Shown here: positions 1-5,109 of the stretch, piece after piece
How positions within the stretch are numbered: position 1 is the stretch's first letter
How the letters are laid out: every line of letters starts with the position of its first letter
Program-made: the position numbers and the translations under genes
The notes under the pieces: generated by a model
Databases searched by the model: none
What the model saw: the letters and a program-made list of their open reading frames with translations, nothing else
What the model was told of the DNA's origin: nothing
Origin: Candidatus Bathyarchaeota archaeon
Lineage (GTDB): Archaea; Thermoproteota; Bathyarchaeia; TCS64
Reading direction: 5' to 3'
DNA: 6,853 nt
NCBI GenBank assembly: GCA_013329615.1
Contig: DUKA01000124.1
Coordinates: forward strand, 1-6,853

Positions 1-526
1 CCCAGGGGGCGGTCTTCCCGTAGAAGTGGAGGTACTTCCTCCAGTAGTCGGGGTGGGCCATGACGTCGAATAGGCCCGATTCGATTGCCTTCTTCCATAC
101 CGTGTAGTATTCGTCCGCTGCCTTCTTCACTGGGCGTCCGGTGAAGTAGCCTTCCGCCTGGGTCTGTGAGCCTATGTCGACGCCGTTTACGTAGTGGGTG
201 CTGCCGAGGATGAAGTCGAAGTCGTGGCTTGTTAGGATGTTTTCTAGGTGGCGTTCCTCGCCGGGGAAGTAGTCGACCTCGAGTCCCGCGAGCAGCTTGA
301 CCTTCGTGTGCTCCTGTGCGGAGCGTATGTCCTCGATGTATTCGGGTATCTCGTCTTCATGGATGCTTATGGCGACGTCTGGGCCGACCGTGATGAGGTG
401 TGTCGTGAAGGCGATCTCGTGTACGCCGCGTGCCTCCGCTGAGACAATGTACTCGGGTATCCTGGCGGTCGCGGCATCGCGTGAGTGCCTCTCGTGGACG
501 TGATAGTCTATCAACTCGGCGGTCAC
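1..526 (-). CDS. PHP-domain phosphoesterase, histidinol-phosphatase type (C-terminus cut by window edge)
   Basis: This is the N-terminal 175 residues of a PHP-family metal-dependent phosphoesterase; the stop codon lies beyond position 1. Seen: the opening motif D-Y-H-V-H at residues 7-11 followed by H14 and D17, H43 in the T-T-H segment (usually T-D-H), the G-L-E-V-D-Y segment with E83, the I-L-G-S-T-H segment with H111, and M-A-H-P-D with H158. These match the metal ligands of PHP phosphatases such as HisJ/HisK, which convert histidinol phosphate to histidinol in the cytosol. Full-length HisK-type proteins are roughly 250-280 residues, so about a third is missing, including the last metal-ligand motif. 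No other histidine-biosynthesis gene is visible, so a generic PHP phosphatase with another substrate is possible. The start is GTG, chosen because AAGGAG ends four bases before it. It lies 43 nt behind the GyrI-like gene on the same strand. Confidence 0.85.
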   Translation of the reverse strand, partial: MTAELIDYHVHERHSRDAATARIPEYIVSAEARGVHEIAFTTHLITVGPDVAISIHEDEIPEYIEDIRSAQEHTKVKLLAGLEVDYFPGEERHLENILTSHDFDFILGSTHYVNGVDIGSQTQAEGYFTGRPVKKAADEYYTVWKKAIESGLFDVMAHPDYWRKYLHFYGKTAPW

Positions 527-530
527 TACG

Positions 531-536
531 CTCCTT
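531..536 (-). promoter_or_regulatory. Shine-Dalgarno sequence of the PHP gene
   Basis: Read on the minus strand, AAGGAG sits four bases upstream of the GTG at 526. It is the only strong ribosome binding site I see in the window and it fixes the GTG start. A gene in an internal operon position carrying a Shine-Dalgarno sequence, while first genes are leaderless, is a common archaeal arrangement. Confidence 0.6.
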
Positions 537-553
537 GATATGCGCGCCGTGGG

Positions 554-560
554 TTTATAG
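554..560 (-). promoter_or_regulatory. Possible internal TATA box before the PHP gene
   Basis: CTATAAA on the minus strand is centred 31 nt upstream of the GTG at 526, in the short gap after the GyrI-like stop codon. Transcription from it would start around position 530 and remove most of the Shine-Dalgarno site. The PHP gene may therefore be made both from read-through and from its own near-leaderless promoter. This is inferred from spacing only. Confidence 0.35.
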
Positions 561-569
561 AGGGTTTCT

Positions 570-1181
570 CTAAACCTTCTCGATAGGGTGTCTGAGGATC
601 GTCTTCCACTTCTCCTGTGGGGTGCGGCGAGGGTCGCTCATGTATATCTCGTGGTGGCGCCCGCGGAGCCTGTAGCCGTTTTCGTCTATGAAGCCGTGGA
701 GTATCTTCTGGCTCCGCGGCTCGTCGCTGAAGGGGCCGACGTGGAGCATCTGGGCTGAGAGTCCCTCGTGTATCCGCCCCAGCTTGACCTTCTCGAGGGC
801 TCTCCCCTTCTTCTCGATCAGATCGGGTTTCACCTCCTCGAACATGGCTGCGGTGATGAAGTCGGGTACGAGTATTATCGACGTCCAGTTCCATGTTTCG
901 CGTGGCGGGGCGTCCTCAAGGTTTATTATCCCGTGGTTGTCCCACCACCAGAGCCCCTCGAGGGTCATCACGGTGAAGTCACGCCCCTTCTTCTTCGAGG
1001 CGAACTTGAGAGTATACGCGGCTGCGTAGAGGGCTGCTAGGGCCTCGGAGTAGGCTTCGCCGCCGGGCTCGCCCCTCCCGGTGTATGTGAGGTAGGTCAG
1101 TTCGGGGATGTCGACGATCCCCGGCTTCTCACTAGGCGAGTAGTACGCCTTCAGTTGCTTCCTGAGGTCGAGCTTCTCCAT
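570..1181 (-). CDS. GyrI-like small-molecule-binding domain protein (COG4832 type)
   Basis: A 203-residue stand-alone GyrI-like protein of the COG4832/SAV2435 type, with no DNA-binding domain attached. Seen: an N-terminal K-L-D-L-R-K segment, the Y-L-T-Y-T-G-R-G-E-P strand and loop (residues 30-39), a helix rich in A/Y (43-58), E-G-L-W-W-W at 75-80, and the conserved C-terminal H-H-E-I-Y-M-S-D-P-R-R-T at 176-187 followed by K-W-K-T-I-L-R. The double GyrI-like fold forms a ligand cleft. Some bacterial and archaeal members have been reported to hydrolyse cyclopropanoid genotoxins, while other relatives are effector-binding modules of transcription regulators. Which applies here cannot be decided from sequence. 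Length is normal for the family and the frame is intact. The ATG at 1181 is supported by a TATA box centred 26 nt upstream, which implies a leaderless transcript, and no Shine-Dalgarno is visible. The PHP gene follows after 43 nt. Confidence 0.88.
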   Translation of the reverse strand: MEKLDLRKQLKAYYSPSEKPGIVDIPELTYLTYTGRGEPGGEAYSEALAALYAAAYTLKFASKKKGRDFTVMTLEGLWWWDNHGIINLEDAPPRETWNWTSIILVPDFITAAMFEEVKPDLIEKKGRALEKVKLGRIHEGLSAQMLHVGPFSDEPRSQKILHGFIDENGYRLRGRHHEIYMSDPRRTPQEKWKTILRHPIEKV

Positions 1182-1203
1182 GGTTTAGTGTCCGTTTTTG
1201 GAG

Positions 1204-1211
1204 ATATAATA
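1204..1211 (-). promoter_or_regulatory. TATA box for the GyrI-like gene
   Basis: TATTATAT on the minus strand is centred about 26 nt upstream of the ATG at 1181. This is the distance expected between an archaeal TATA box and the transcription start, so the mRNA probably begins at or next to the A of the start codon. The motif is nearly symmetrical (GATATAAT on the plus strand) and might also act rightward. Confidence 0.6.
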
Positions 1212-1311
1212 GGGTTGGAGAAGGGCGCGACAGAGTTAAGGTGTAGATACTCGGGAGCCCTTTGACCTAACCCTGGCTAACCATAGTCTGCTGTTATTAT
1301 GAATGGTTTTG

Positions 1312-1344
1312 TGTCTGTCGAAACTACAGACATGGGCGTTTTTT
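1312..1344 (+). terminator. Hairpin followed by a T6 run, terminator-like
   Basis: TGTCTGT (1312-1318) and ACAGACA (1326-1332) are perfect inverted complements with a 7-nt loop. The stem can be extended below by several G-U wobble pairs (G1311 with T1333, then T with G). TTTTTT follows at 1339-1344. No plus-strand gene ends just upstream, so if it works as a terminator it would end an RNA made within the intergenic region, or stop antisense read-through. It could also be a protein-binding inverted repeat. Confidence 0.3.
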
Positions 1345-1420
1345 AGTAAATTTCTCCCTCTGAAACCCGGGAATCGAGGTCTATGTTACATGTATGCAAC
1401 AAGAAGTATACCTATCAATA

Positions 1421-1440
1421 ACGTGTAGTTAACACGTGTT
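1421..1440. repeat. Nested inverted repeat upstream of the secreted-protein promoter
   Basis: ACGTGT (1421-1426) and ACACGT (1432-1437) form an inverted repeat with a 5-nt spacer. The right arm is part of a separate perfect 10-bp palindrome, AACACGTGTT (1431-1440). It ends about 30 bp upstream of the TATA box at 1472, a plausible activator or repressor site. Function is inferred. Confidence 0.4.
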
Positions 1441-1445
1441 TATAC

Positions 1446-1464
1446 GGATCATTGATATAGATCC
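1446..1464. repeat. Inverted repeat GGATC-N9-GATCC next to the TATA box
   Basis: GGATC (1446-1450) and GATCC (1460-1464) flank a 9-nt AT-rich spacer. The right arm ends 7 bp before the TATA box of the secreted-protein gene, overlapping or abutting where the BRE and basal factor TFB should bind. A regulator bound here would probably affect promoter access. Five-base arms are short, so chance is a real alternative. Confidence 0.3.
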
Positions 1465-1471
1465 AGAATCC

Positions 1472-1478
1472 ATATAAT
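1472..1478 (+). promoter_or_regulatory. TATA box for the small secreted protein
   Basis: ATATAAT is centred 24 nt upstream of the ATG at 1499. The spacing predicts transcription starting at or beside the start codon. The in-frame GTG at 1490 would lie upstream of the predicted transcript start, which favours ATG 1499. Confidence 0.55.
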
Positions 1479-1498
1479 TCCAGTCACTGGTGGCTGGG

Positions 1499-1783
1499 AT
1501 GGACAAGCAGGTATTCTTCCTCGGACTCACTATGGCAGCTATCGCGGGTCTCGCCACGGTTCCTCTCGCCGTCGCCGTCGAGGACAGTACAAACGATGTG
1601 CTCCAGCTCCTCCAAAAGGTGACTAGTGAGACCGTTAACACGCTGGATAATGCGTGGGAGATAGCGTTGAAGTTTAAGGATCCAAACTACGTTTATGATC
1701 CGGCTGAGTTGAGCGCGGCTGCGTCTGGTTTGAACGCGACGATTGCGAGCATCGACTTCAGCAATTCGACGGCGCCTGGATAA
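1499..1783 (+). CDS. Small secreted or membrane-anchored protein of unknown family
   Basis: A 94-residue protein that I do not recognise. Residues 1-27 look like a signal peptide or N-terminal anchor: M-D-K-Q, then a hydrophobic stretch rich in F, L, A and V ending A-V-A-V before an acidic E-D-S. The rest (28-94) is predicted outside the cell. Residues 33-59 can form an amphipathic helix, residues 61-68 hold D-P-N-Y-V-Y-D-P, and the C-terminal tail carries two N-glycosylation sequons, N-A-T at 79-81 and N-S-T at 89-91. No cysteine, metal motif or lipobox is present. Coding is supported by GC-rich third positions after the first third, a clean signal peptide and a well-placed TATA box. The start could also be GTG at 1490, adding M-A-G. 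The DUF998 gene begins 60 nt downstream on the same strand, but has its own promoter-like box. Confidence 0.65.
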   Translation: MDKQVFFLGLTMAAIAGLATVPLAVAVEDSTNDVLQLLQKVTSETVNTLDNAWEIALKFKDPNYVYDPAELSAAASGLNATIASIDFSNSTAPG

Positions 1784-1814
1784 GTCTCTCCCTAAGCTGT
1801 TTTCGGCGATACGC

Positions 1815-1820
1815 TTAACA
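1815..1820 (+). promoter_or_regulatory. Weak TATA-like box for the DUF998 gene
   Basis: TTAACA is centred about 26 nt upstream of ATG 1844, the same spacing as the other start sites here. The match to a TATA box is poor; spacing is the main argument. It supports ATG 1844 rather than the GTG at 1829. Confidence 0.3.
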
Positions 1821-1843
1821 TTGGATGGGTGTTTTCTTCGTTG

Positions 1844-2431
1844 ATGAACCTCAAGGTTCTCCGCTTGTCTGGGTTTTTCGGCATCTTGGCGCCGATATTC
1901 GGGCTTATGCTCGTCGGTATGAGCATCTGGCTTTCGCCATGGTTTAGTTGGACGGGGAACGCCTTGAGTGACCTCGGCGGTACGGACGGGTTCGAGGCTG
2001 TGGTCTTCAACGGGGGGCTCGCCATGACCTCGGCGTTGATGATGATGTTCAGCGTGGGGCTCTTCGAGATGACGAAGGGGGACATCGTCGGGCAGGTGGG
2101 TAGCGGTGTACATTTCTTGGCCTCCATGCTCCTTCTGGCGATAGGTTTGGTCAACATCACAATGGAGCCCTGGCACACATACGTGAGTGTGGCGTTCTTC
2201 GTCACGTTGCCTCTCTCGGCCATCGTCATAGGGTACTTCTGTTTCCGGAAGAGGATGAGGTTCTACACCCTGCTCGGGTGGGGGACGGCGGTTCTTGCGG
2301 TGGCCATCTGGCTCCTACCGTGGAGCTCGGTGGCGATCCCGGAGGCGCTCTCGGTTTCCTACATCGCCGTCTGGCAGGTACTTCTCAGCTACTGGATGTA
2401 TACGAGGACTGAGGACAAGTTAGAGGAGTAA
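1844..2431 (+). CDS. DUF998 family six-helix membrane protein
   Basis: A 195-residue integral membrane protein of the DUF998 family, whose function is not established. Six hydrophobic segments are visible at about residues 8-30, 53-75, 83-105, 112-134, 141-160 and 167-187. The family hallmark G-N-A-L-S-D-L-G lies at 38-45, just after the first helix. Basic residues R-K-R-M-R at 135-139 sit in the loop after helix 4 and suggest that this loop is cytoplasmic. The tail T-R-T-E-D-K-L-E-E is charged. Length and helix number are usual for the family. ATG 1844 is chosen because the next upstream in-frame start, GTG 1829, adds only M-F-S-S-L and fits the TATA-like box less well. It follows the small secreted protein by 60 nt and ends 13 nt from the convergent M20 gene. 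A link with the secreted protein is possible but unproven. Confidence 0.85.
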   Translation: MNLKVLRLSGFFGILAPIFGLMLVGMSIWLSPWFSWTGNALSDLGGTDGFEAVVFNGGLAMTSALMMMFSVGLFEMTKGDIVGQVGSGVHFLASMLLLAIGLVNITMEPWHTYVSVAFFVTLPLSAIVIGYFCFRKRMRFYTLLGWGTAVLAVAIWLLPWSSVAIPEALSVSYIAVWQVLLSYWMYTRTEDKLEE

Positions 2432-2444
2432 CCCGATGGTGAAT

Positions 2445-3785
2445 CTATGCTTTTTGTGTGCCTAGTTTTCGCATCGTTATGAGGGCTACGGCCTTAGCGC
2501 ATTCTACTATCTCGTCTATACTTGCGTTCTCATCTTGGCCGTGGCCGTTGCTGTAGGGTCCTCCGACGCCGAAGTTGACGCACGGCATGTTGCCGTCGAC
2601 GACTTGGTAGTTCATGTCGGTGCTGGCGAGTGTGCCTGTGAAGGGGAGGGTGGCGCCGACGGCTTCCTTGATTAATGCTTGGCACTCTATGGCGTATGGG
2701 TCGGTGGCGGGGACGACGTAGCCTTCGCGGAAGTTGACGGTTTCTAGCTCGTATTGTAGGTCGGCGTCGGTTGCCTTGACTCCGTCTAGGACCGCCTTGA
2801 ACTCGGCGAGTGTGCCATCGTATGTCTCGCCGGGTATCATGCCTCGGAGGACCTCCTCCTCGCAGAGGTCTGGGACGGTTGCGCCCTGTACTCCGCCCTT
2901 TATGGTGCCTATGTTGAGCATACCCGTGGGGCACTCTATGCCCTTGGCGCGTAGTCCCTCACCGAAGTCGATGCCGGGGGTCTGGTACTTGCGCTTCAGG
3001 AGGGCGTTTCTCCAGTAGTCGTTTAGTGCTATGTTGAGTTTGCTCATCTTCTCGATGGCGTTTATGCCGAGTATGGGGACCTGTCCGTGGTAGCTTTTGC
3101 CTTTTGTGCGTATTAGGAAGCGTGTGCGCCCCATGGCGCTTAGGCCGATGCCGGTCATGGAGCCGTCGAGCTGGATGCCCATGTCCGCTTTCACTATGCC
3201 TTCGCGTATGAGGTAGCCGAGGCCGGCGACTCCGCCTATTTCCTCGTCGCAGTTCGCGGTGACGATCAGGTTGCCCTTGAGCTTGACGCCAGTCTGCTTG
3301 ATCGCCTCCATGGCGAGGAGGAGGGCCGCCGTCTCGCCCTTGTCGTCGCCGACTCCCCTGCCCCAGATGTAGCCTCCACCCTTGTCGAAGGCGCTCTTGC
3401 CGTACTTGCTCGTCTTTGTTATCTCGCCGCCGAGTGGGTCGACGCTCCAGCCCTGCTTCTGTATGGCGGCGAGGTCGGTGTGTGCGCTTATGTGGAGGGT
3501 CGGCCCCTTGCCGGTTCCCTTGAGGCGGGCGACGAGGTTGGTTCTGGGGCCTTCGAGTCCGATGTGTTTGGCGCCGCTGAGTTTCATATACTTCTCCGTG
3601 GCCTCGTGTAGGGACGTGGCGTAGCCTAGGGCGTCGTAGCGCCCCTGTATTATGTCGCAGACCTTGTCGTAGTCGTGCCCCGGGGGCACCTGCGTGTCTA
3701 TCCTGAGAATCTGCTGGAGGAACTTGAGCATCCCGCCCTTTCCGGATTCTATTGCTCTGAATACCTCGGTCTCCTGCTTGTTCAT
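2445..3785 (-). CDS. M20 family metallohydrolase, ArgE/DapE/ACY1-like
   Basis: A 446-residue di-zinc M20 peptidase/deacylase, cytosolic, which would cleave an N-acyl amino acid or small peptide. Seen: H-T-D with H102 and D104, G-R-G-V-G-D-D-K-G with metal ligand D147, C-D-E-E with catalytic E181 and ligand E182, Q-L-D-G with D208, the dimer-domain histidine H233 in Y-H-G-Q-V-P, and final ligand H415 in N-G-H-G-Q-D-E. Spacing matches DapE/ArgE, except that H102 to D147 is about a dozen residues longer than in E. coli DapE (H67 to D100), because of a Lys/Gly-rich insertion near 121-140. ArgE, DapE, carboxypeptidase and dipeptidase activities cannot be separated by sequence alone. The frame stays open upstream to 4115, but that part is antisense to the next gene. 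ATG 3785 fits the TATA box centred 30 nt upstream. It is divergent from the carbamoylase-like M20 gene. Confidence 0.92.
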   Translation of the reverse strand: MNKQETEVFRAIESGKGGMLKFLQQILRIDTQVPPGHDYDKVCDIIQGRYDALGYATSLHEATEKYMKLSGAKHIGLEGPRTNLVARLKGTGKGPTLHISAHTDLAAIQKQGWSVDPLGGEITKTSKYGKSAFDKGGGYIWGRGVGDDKGETAALLLAMEAIKQTGVKLKGNLIVTANCDEEIGGVAGLGYLIREGIVKADMGIQLDGSMTGIGLSAMGRTRFLIRTKGKSYHGQVPILGINAIEKMSKLNIALNDYWRNALLKRKYQTPGIDFGEGLRAKGIECPTGMLNIGTIKGGVQGATVPDLCEEEVLRGMIPGETYDGTLAEFKAVLDGVKATDADLQYELETVNFREGYVVPATDPYAIECQALIKEAVGATLPFTGTLASTDMNYQVVDGNMPCVNFGVGGPYSNGHGQDENASIDEIVECAKAVALITMRKLGTQKA

Positions 3786-3810
3786 GGGGGATGTACGGCG
3801 TCCACGGTAT

Positions 3811-3820
3811 GTAATATTTT
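3811..3820 (-). promoter_or_regulatory. TATA box for the minus-strand M20 gene
   Basis: AAAATATTAC on the minus strand is centred about 30 nt upstream of ATG 3785, predicting a leader of only a few bases. It lies back to back with the plus-strand box at 3833-3839, so the two M20 genes share one compact divergent promoter region in which TFB/TBP footprints would nearly touch. Confidence 0.5.
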
Positions 3821-3832
3821 GGCGCTGCTCCG

Positions 3833-3839
3833 TTTTTAT
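3833..3839 (+). promoter_or_regulatory. TATA-like box for the carbamoylase-type gene
   Basis: TTTTTAT is centred 26 nt upstream of the in-frame GTG at 3862 and 35 nt upstream of ATG 3871. Transcription would start close to 3862, so either GTG 3862 is a leaderless start or ATG 3871 is used with a leader of about 9 nt. Confidence 0.45.
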
Positions 3840-3870
3840 CCGTGGTGCGCAGATATTCGGTGTGAATGGC

Positions 3871-5109
3871 ATGGACGAGGAGCTGCGAATCGACACCGTG
3901 AGGCTTCTTAGGAGCCTCAATGATCTCGGGAAGATAGGCAGACGTGAGGGTTTCAAGGGTGTGACGCGCCTCGCGCTCAGCGAGGAGGACGGGAAGGCAC
4001 GCGACCTGCTCGTCTCGTGGATGGAGGAGGAAGACCTCGCCGTCACAGTCGACCCGATCGGTAACATCTTCGGCGTCCGTGAGGGCACGAACCCCGCCCT
4101 GAAACCCGTCCTCATGGGCTCTCATATCGACACGGTCATCGACGCTGGCATTTACGACGGCGCATACGGCGTCCTCGGCGCCCTAGAGGTCATCAGGCGC
4201 CTCAACGAGGAGGGCATAGAGACGCGCCACCCAGTCGGCGTCGCCGCCTTCACAAACGAGGAGGGCGTCCGCTTCCAACCCGACATGATGGGCAGCCTCG
4301 TCAAGTGCGGCGGATACCCCCTTGAGAAAGCCTATGAGAGAAAAGACGACGAAGGCGTCGCCGTCAAGGACGCCCTCAGGAACATCGGGTACCTCGGCAA
4401 GGGCAAGATCGACCCCGAGGCGTACTTCGAGCTGCACGTCGAGCAGGGGCCGGTCCTCCACAAGAGGGGCGTTGAGATAGGCGTCGTTGAGGGCGTTCAG
4501 GGTATAGCGTGGTGGAGGGTGGCGCTTCGCGGCGAGGCGAACCACGCGGGGACGACTCCCCTCGACATGAGGAAGGACCCCATGGCAGGTACCGCCGAGC
4601 TATACGCAGGCATGCTCGAATACGTCGCCGTGAAGGGCAACGCCCTCTGCACCGTGGGCAAGCTACGCCTCGAACCCGGCGCCATAAACGTCGTCCCCAG
4701 CCTAGCCGACTTCACAGTCGACTACCGCAGCTACGACGACGCCACATTCAGGGAGGGCAAGACCGAGGTCGAGAAAAGGCTCGGGGAGATCGCGGTGCGC
4801 CGCGGCCTCACATACGAGAAGGAGACGACCGCCGACGCGCAGCCCGTCCACTTCAGGAGAGAGATGGTCGCACTCGTCGATGCCTCCGCCAAGAGGCGCG
4901 GCTACTCGACGCACAGACTCCCAAGCGGCGCGGGGCACGACGCACAGTTCATGCACGTCATCTGCCCAACCGCCATGATATTCGTCCCCTCCATAAACGG
5001 GGTCAGTCACAGCCCCGGCGAGAAGACCGAGGCAGCAGACCTAGAACACGGCGCAAACGTCCTCCTCGACTGCGCCCTAGTAAAGGCGGGCGTGAAAAAG
5101 GAGTCCTAG
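3871..5109 (+). CDS. M20 amidohydrolase, hydantoinase/carbamoylase family
   Basis: A 412-residue cytosolic M20 enzyme of the amidase, hydantoinase/carbamoylase subfamily (N-carbamoyl-L-amino acid hydrolase, allantoate amidohydrolase, beta-ureidopropionase). Such enzymes release an amino acid, ammonia and CO2 from an N-carbamoyl compound, or split related ureido substrates. Seen: G-S-H-I-D-T-V with H85, D-G-A-Y-G-V with D96, T-N-E-E-G-V-R-F with E130/E131, E-L-H-V-E-Q-G-P with H189 and Q192, N-H-A-G-T-T-P with H225, I-N-V-V-P with N273, V-D-Y-R with R286, S-G-A-G-H-D-A at 352-358, and G-V-S-H-S-P-G-E with H380. All metal and substrate-gripping positions of the subfamily are present, so it should be active. 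Exact substrate is unknown, as no hydantoinase or allantoinase lies nearby. The start is ATG 3871 or GTG 3862 (adds three residues). Its stop shares CTAG with the convergent SHMT-like gene. Confidence 0.93.
   Translation: MDEELRIDTVRLLRSLNDLGKIGRREGFKGVTRLALSEEDGKARDLLVSWMEEEDLAVTVDPIGNIFGVREGTNPALKPVLMGSHIDTVIDAGIYDGAYGVLGALEVIRRLNEEGIETRHPVGVAAFTNEEGVRFQPDMMGSLVKCGGYPLEKAYERKDDEGVAVKDALRNIGYLGKGKIDPEAYFELHVEQGPVLHKRGVEIGVVEGVQGIAWWRVALRGEANHAGTTPLDMRKDPMAGTAELYAGMLEYVAVKGNALCTVGKLRLEPGAINVVPSLADFTVDYRSYDDATFREGKTEVEKRLGEIAVRRGLTYEKETTADAQPVHFRREMVALVDASAKRRGYSTHRLPSGAGHDAQFMHVICPTAMIFVPSINGVSHSPGEKTEAADLEHGANVLLDCALVKAGVKKES

Larger units (their letters stand above)
1182..1498. other. Gene-free divergent regulatory region
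   Basis: No reading frame with coding character was found on either strand in these 317 bases, which are AT-richer than the flanking genes. The region carries the two outward TATA boxes (1204-1211 minus, 1472-1478 plus), a 7-bp hairpin followed by six T (1312-1344), the direct-repeat-like pair CTAACCCTGG/CTAACC near 1267-1282, the palindrome TACATGTA at 1387-1394, and two inverted repeats just upstream of the secreted-protein promoter. No tRNA, C/D-box RNA or known riboswitch pattern was recognised. Confidence 0.6.

Noticed and set aside
248..503. Plus-strand short frames across the PHP gene
   Set aside because: All PHP metal-ligand motifs are on the minus strand here, and the plus frames carry no recognisable sequence.
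562..576. Small inverted repeat GGTTT-CTCT-AAACC at the end of the GyrI-like gene as a terminator
   Set aside because: The stem is only 5 bp, AT-rich and without a T run in the minus-strand direction, and the next gene follows at once. It is too weak to call.
1182..1498. tRNA, C/D-box RNA or CRISPR repeat in the intergenic region
   Set aside because: No T-loop consensus, no paired C and D boxes, and no regularly spaced repeats were found.
1792..2229. Minus-strand open frame antisense to the DUF998 gene
   Set aside because: The plus strand encodes a clear six-helix DUF998 protein with its hallmark motif, and the antisense frame shows no family features.
2451..2455. T5 run after the DUF998 stop as its terminator
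   Set aside because: It is a short run inside the coding 3' end of the convergent gene. It could work in archaea, but five T alone is not enough evidence.
3786..4115. Upstream extension of the minus-strand M20 reading frame
   Set aside because: It lies antisense to the carbamoylase-type gene and runs through two promoter boxes. The translation is Arg/Ser-rich shadow sequence, while ATG 3785 begins normal M20 sequence.
2959..4125. Long minus-strand open frame of 388 codons
   Set aside because: It overlaps the M20 gene in another frame and the opposite gene. Its product is low-complexity Arg/His/Pro-rich, a typical shadow in GC-rich DNA.
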